Source: Thermoanaerobaculia bacterium (GTDB taxonomy: Bacteria; Acidobacteriota; Thermoanaerobaculia; Multivoradales; UBA5704). Taken from it: DNA of 5,673 nucleotides. Shown in pieces: positions 5,583 through 5,673 of the stretch. The translations under genes were made by a program, and so were the position numbers. Each line of letters opens with the position of its first letter. Position 1 is the stretch's first letter. The stretch spans positions 1-5,673 of the forward strand of contig JAICSG010000302.1 in NCBI GenBank assembly GCA_025937035.1, read 5' to 3'. Under the pieces are notes generated by a model. The model was not told the origin of the DNA. It was given only the letters and a program-made list of their open reading frames with translations, and did not search any database.

Positions 5583-5625
5583 CCCTCTGCTCCCGGCCTC
5601 CCCCCCACCTGACGGGAGAAGAGGG
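5583..5625. repeat. Intergenic inverted repeat downstream of cphA
   Basis: CCCTCTGCTCCCG (5583-5595) and CGGGAGAAGAGGG (5613-5625) pair at 12 of 13 positions around a 17-base spacer. The flanking sequence (GGCCCTCATCACCCCGGCC before it, CACCTGACGGGAG in it) looks like the dispersed 'CCCTCACCCC...CTCCC...GGGAG' intergenic repeats seen in many high-GC genomes. It may serve as an additional bidirectional terminator. Positions 5506-5644 otherwise contain no gene that I can support. Confidence 0.55.
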
Positions 5626-5644
5626 AGATCGACGCGGGTATTTG

Positions 5645-5673
5645 TCGTAGGGGCGGGGCTTGTCCCCGCCCAG
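5645..5673. repeat. Second copy of the REP-like unit (cut by window end)
   Basis: Positions 5645-5671 are an exact reverse complement of 714-740 (27 bases). The unit is a self-complementary hairpin: GGCGGGG, loop CTTGT, CCCCGCC. By analogy with the complete element at 678-738, an opposing arm may lie just beyond the right edge. A 27-base exact recurrence in 5.7 kb is far beyond chance, so this is a repeat family. Confidence 0.75.

Noticed and set aside
715..5671. The two inverted repeat copies considered as ends of a transposon
   Set aside because: No transposase or target-site duplication is visible, and the enclosed genes are ordinary metabolic genes. The unit also occurs in an additional decayed copy (678-702), which fits a dispersed intergenic repeat better.

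Overview
The window is high-GC bacterial DNA. It carries one partial gene, three complete genes that can be assigned to a family or function, one complete small gene of unknown function, and several intergenic palindromes. Base composition, the style of the TPR protein and the response-regulator fragment look most like an Acidobacteriota genome (Thermoanaerobaculia-like) or another environmental high-GC Gram-negative. That placement is inferred from remembered family resemblance; the window contains no rRNA or other phylogenetic marker.

Layout: (1) Positions 2-280 (+) hold the C-terminal winged-helix DNA-binding domain of an OmpR/PhoB-type response regulator, cut by the left edge and closed by a strong intrinsic terminator fused to its stop codon. 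(2) Positions 340-588 (-) encode a small exported protein with ten cysteines. It has its own good sigma70-like promoter (625-653) and Shine-Dalgarno, and no recognised family. (3) Positions 678-738 hold a REP-like palindrome. (4) Positions 778-1578 (-) encode a TPR-type helical repeat protein. (5) A 210-base divergent intergenic region (1579-1788) contains several small hairpins and a tandem repeat. (6) Positions 1789-2718 (+) encode cyanophycinase (cphB), and 2812-5505 (+) encode cyanophycin synthetase (cphA). (7) Positions 5506-5673 hold a terminator-like hairpin, a second palindromic repeat and the start of another copy of the 678-738 repeat unit.

Functional core: cphA and cphB are adjacent, in the same direction, and very probably one operon. 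CphA polymerises Asp and Arg, using ATP, into the nitrogen/carbon storage polymer cyanophycin. CphB hydrolyses the polymer to beta-Asp-Arg dipeptides. The isoaspartyl dipeptidase that would finish degradation is not in the window. All the expected catalytic motifs of both enzymes are readable, so both look functional.

The least explained coding object is the ten-cysteine secreted peptide, whose last five cysteines fall exactly every fourth residue. No complete novel multi-gene system is evident. The cyanophycin pair is known biology, and the remaining oddities are the Cys-rich peptide, the TPR protein with an apparently eroded N-terminal zinc-binding segment, and the family of intergenic palindromes that brackets the tpr-cphB-cphA block.
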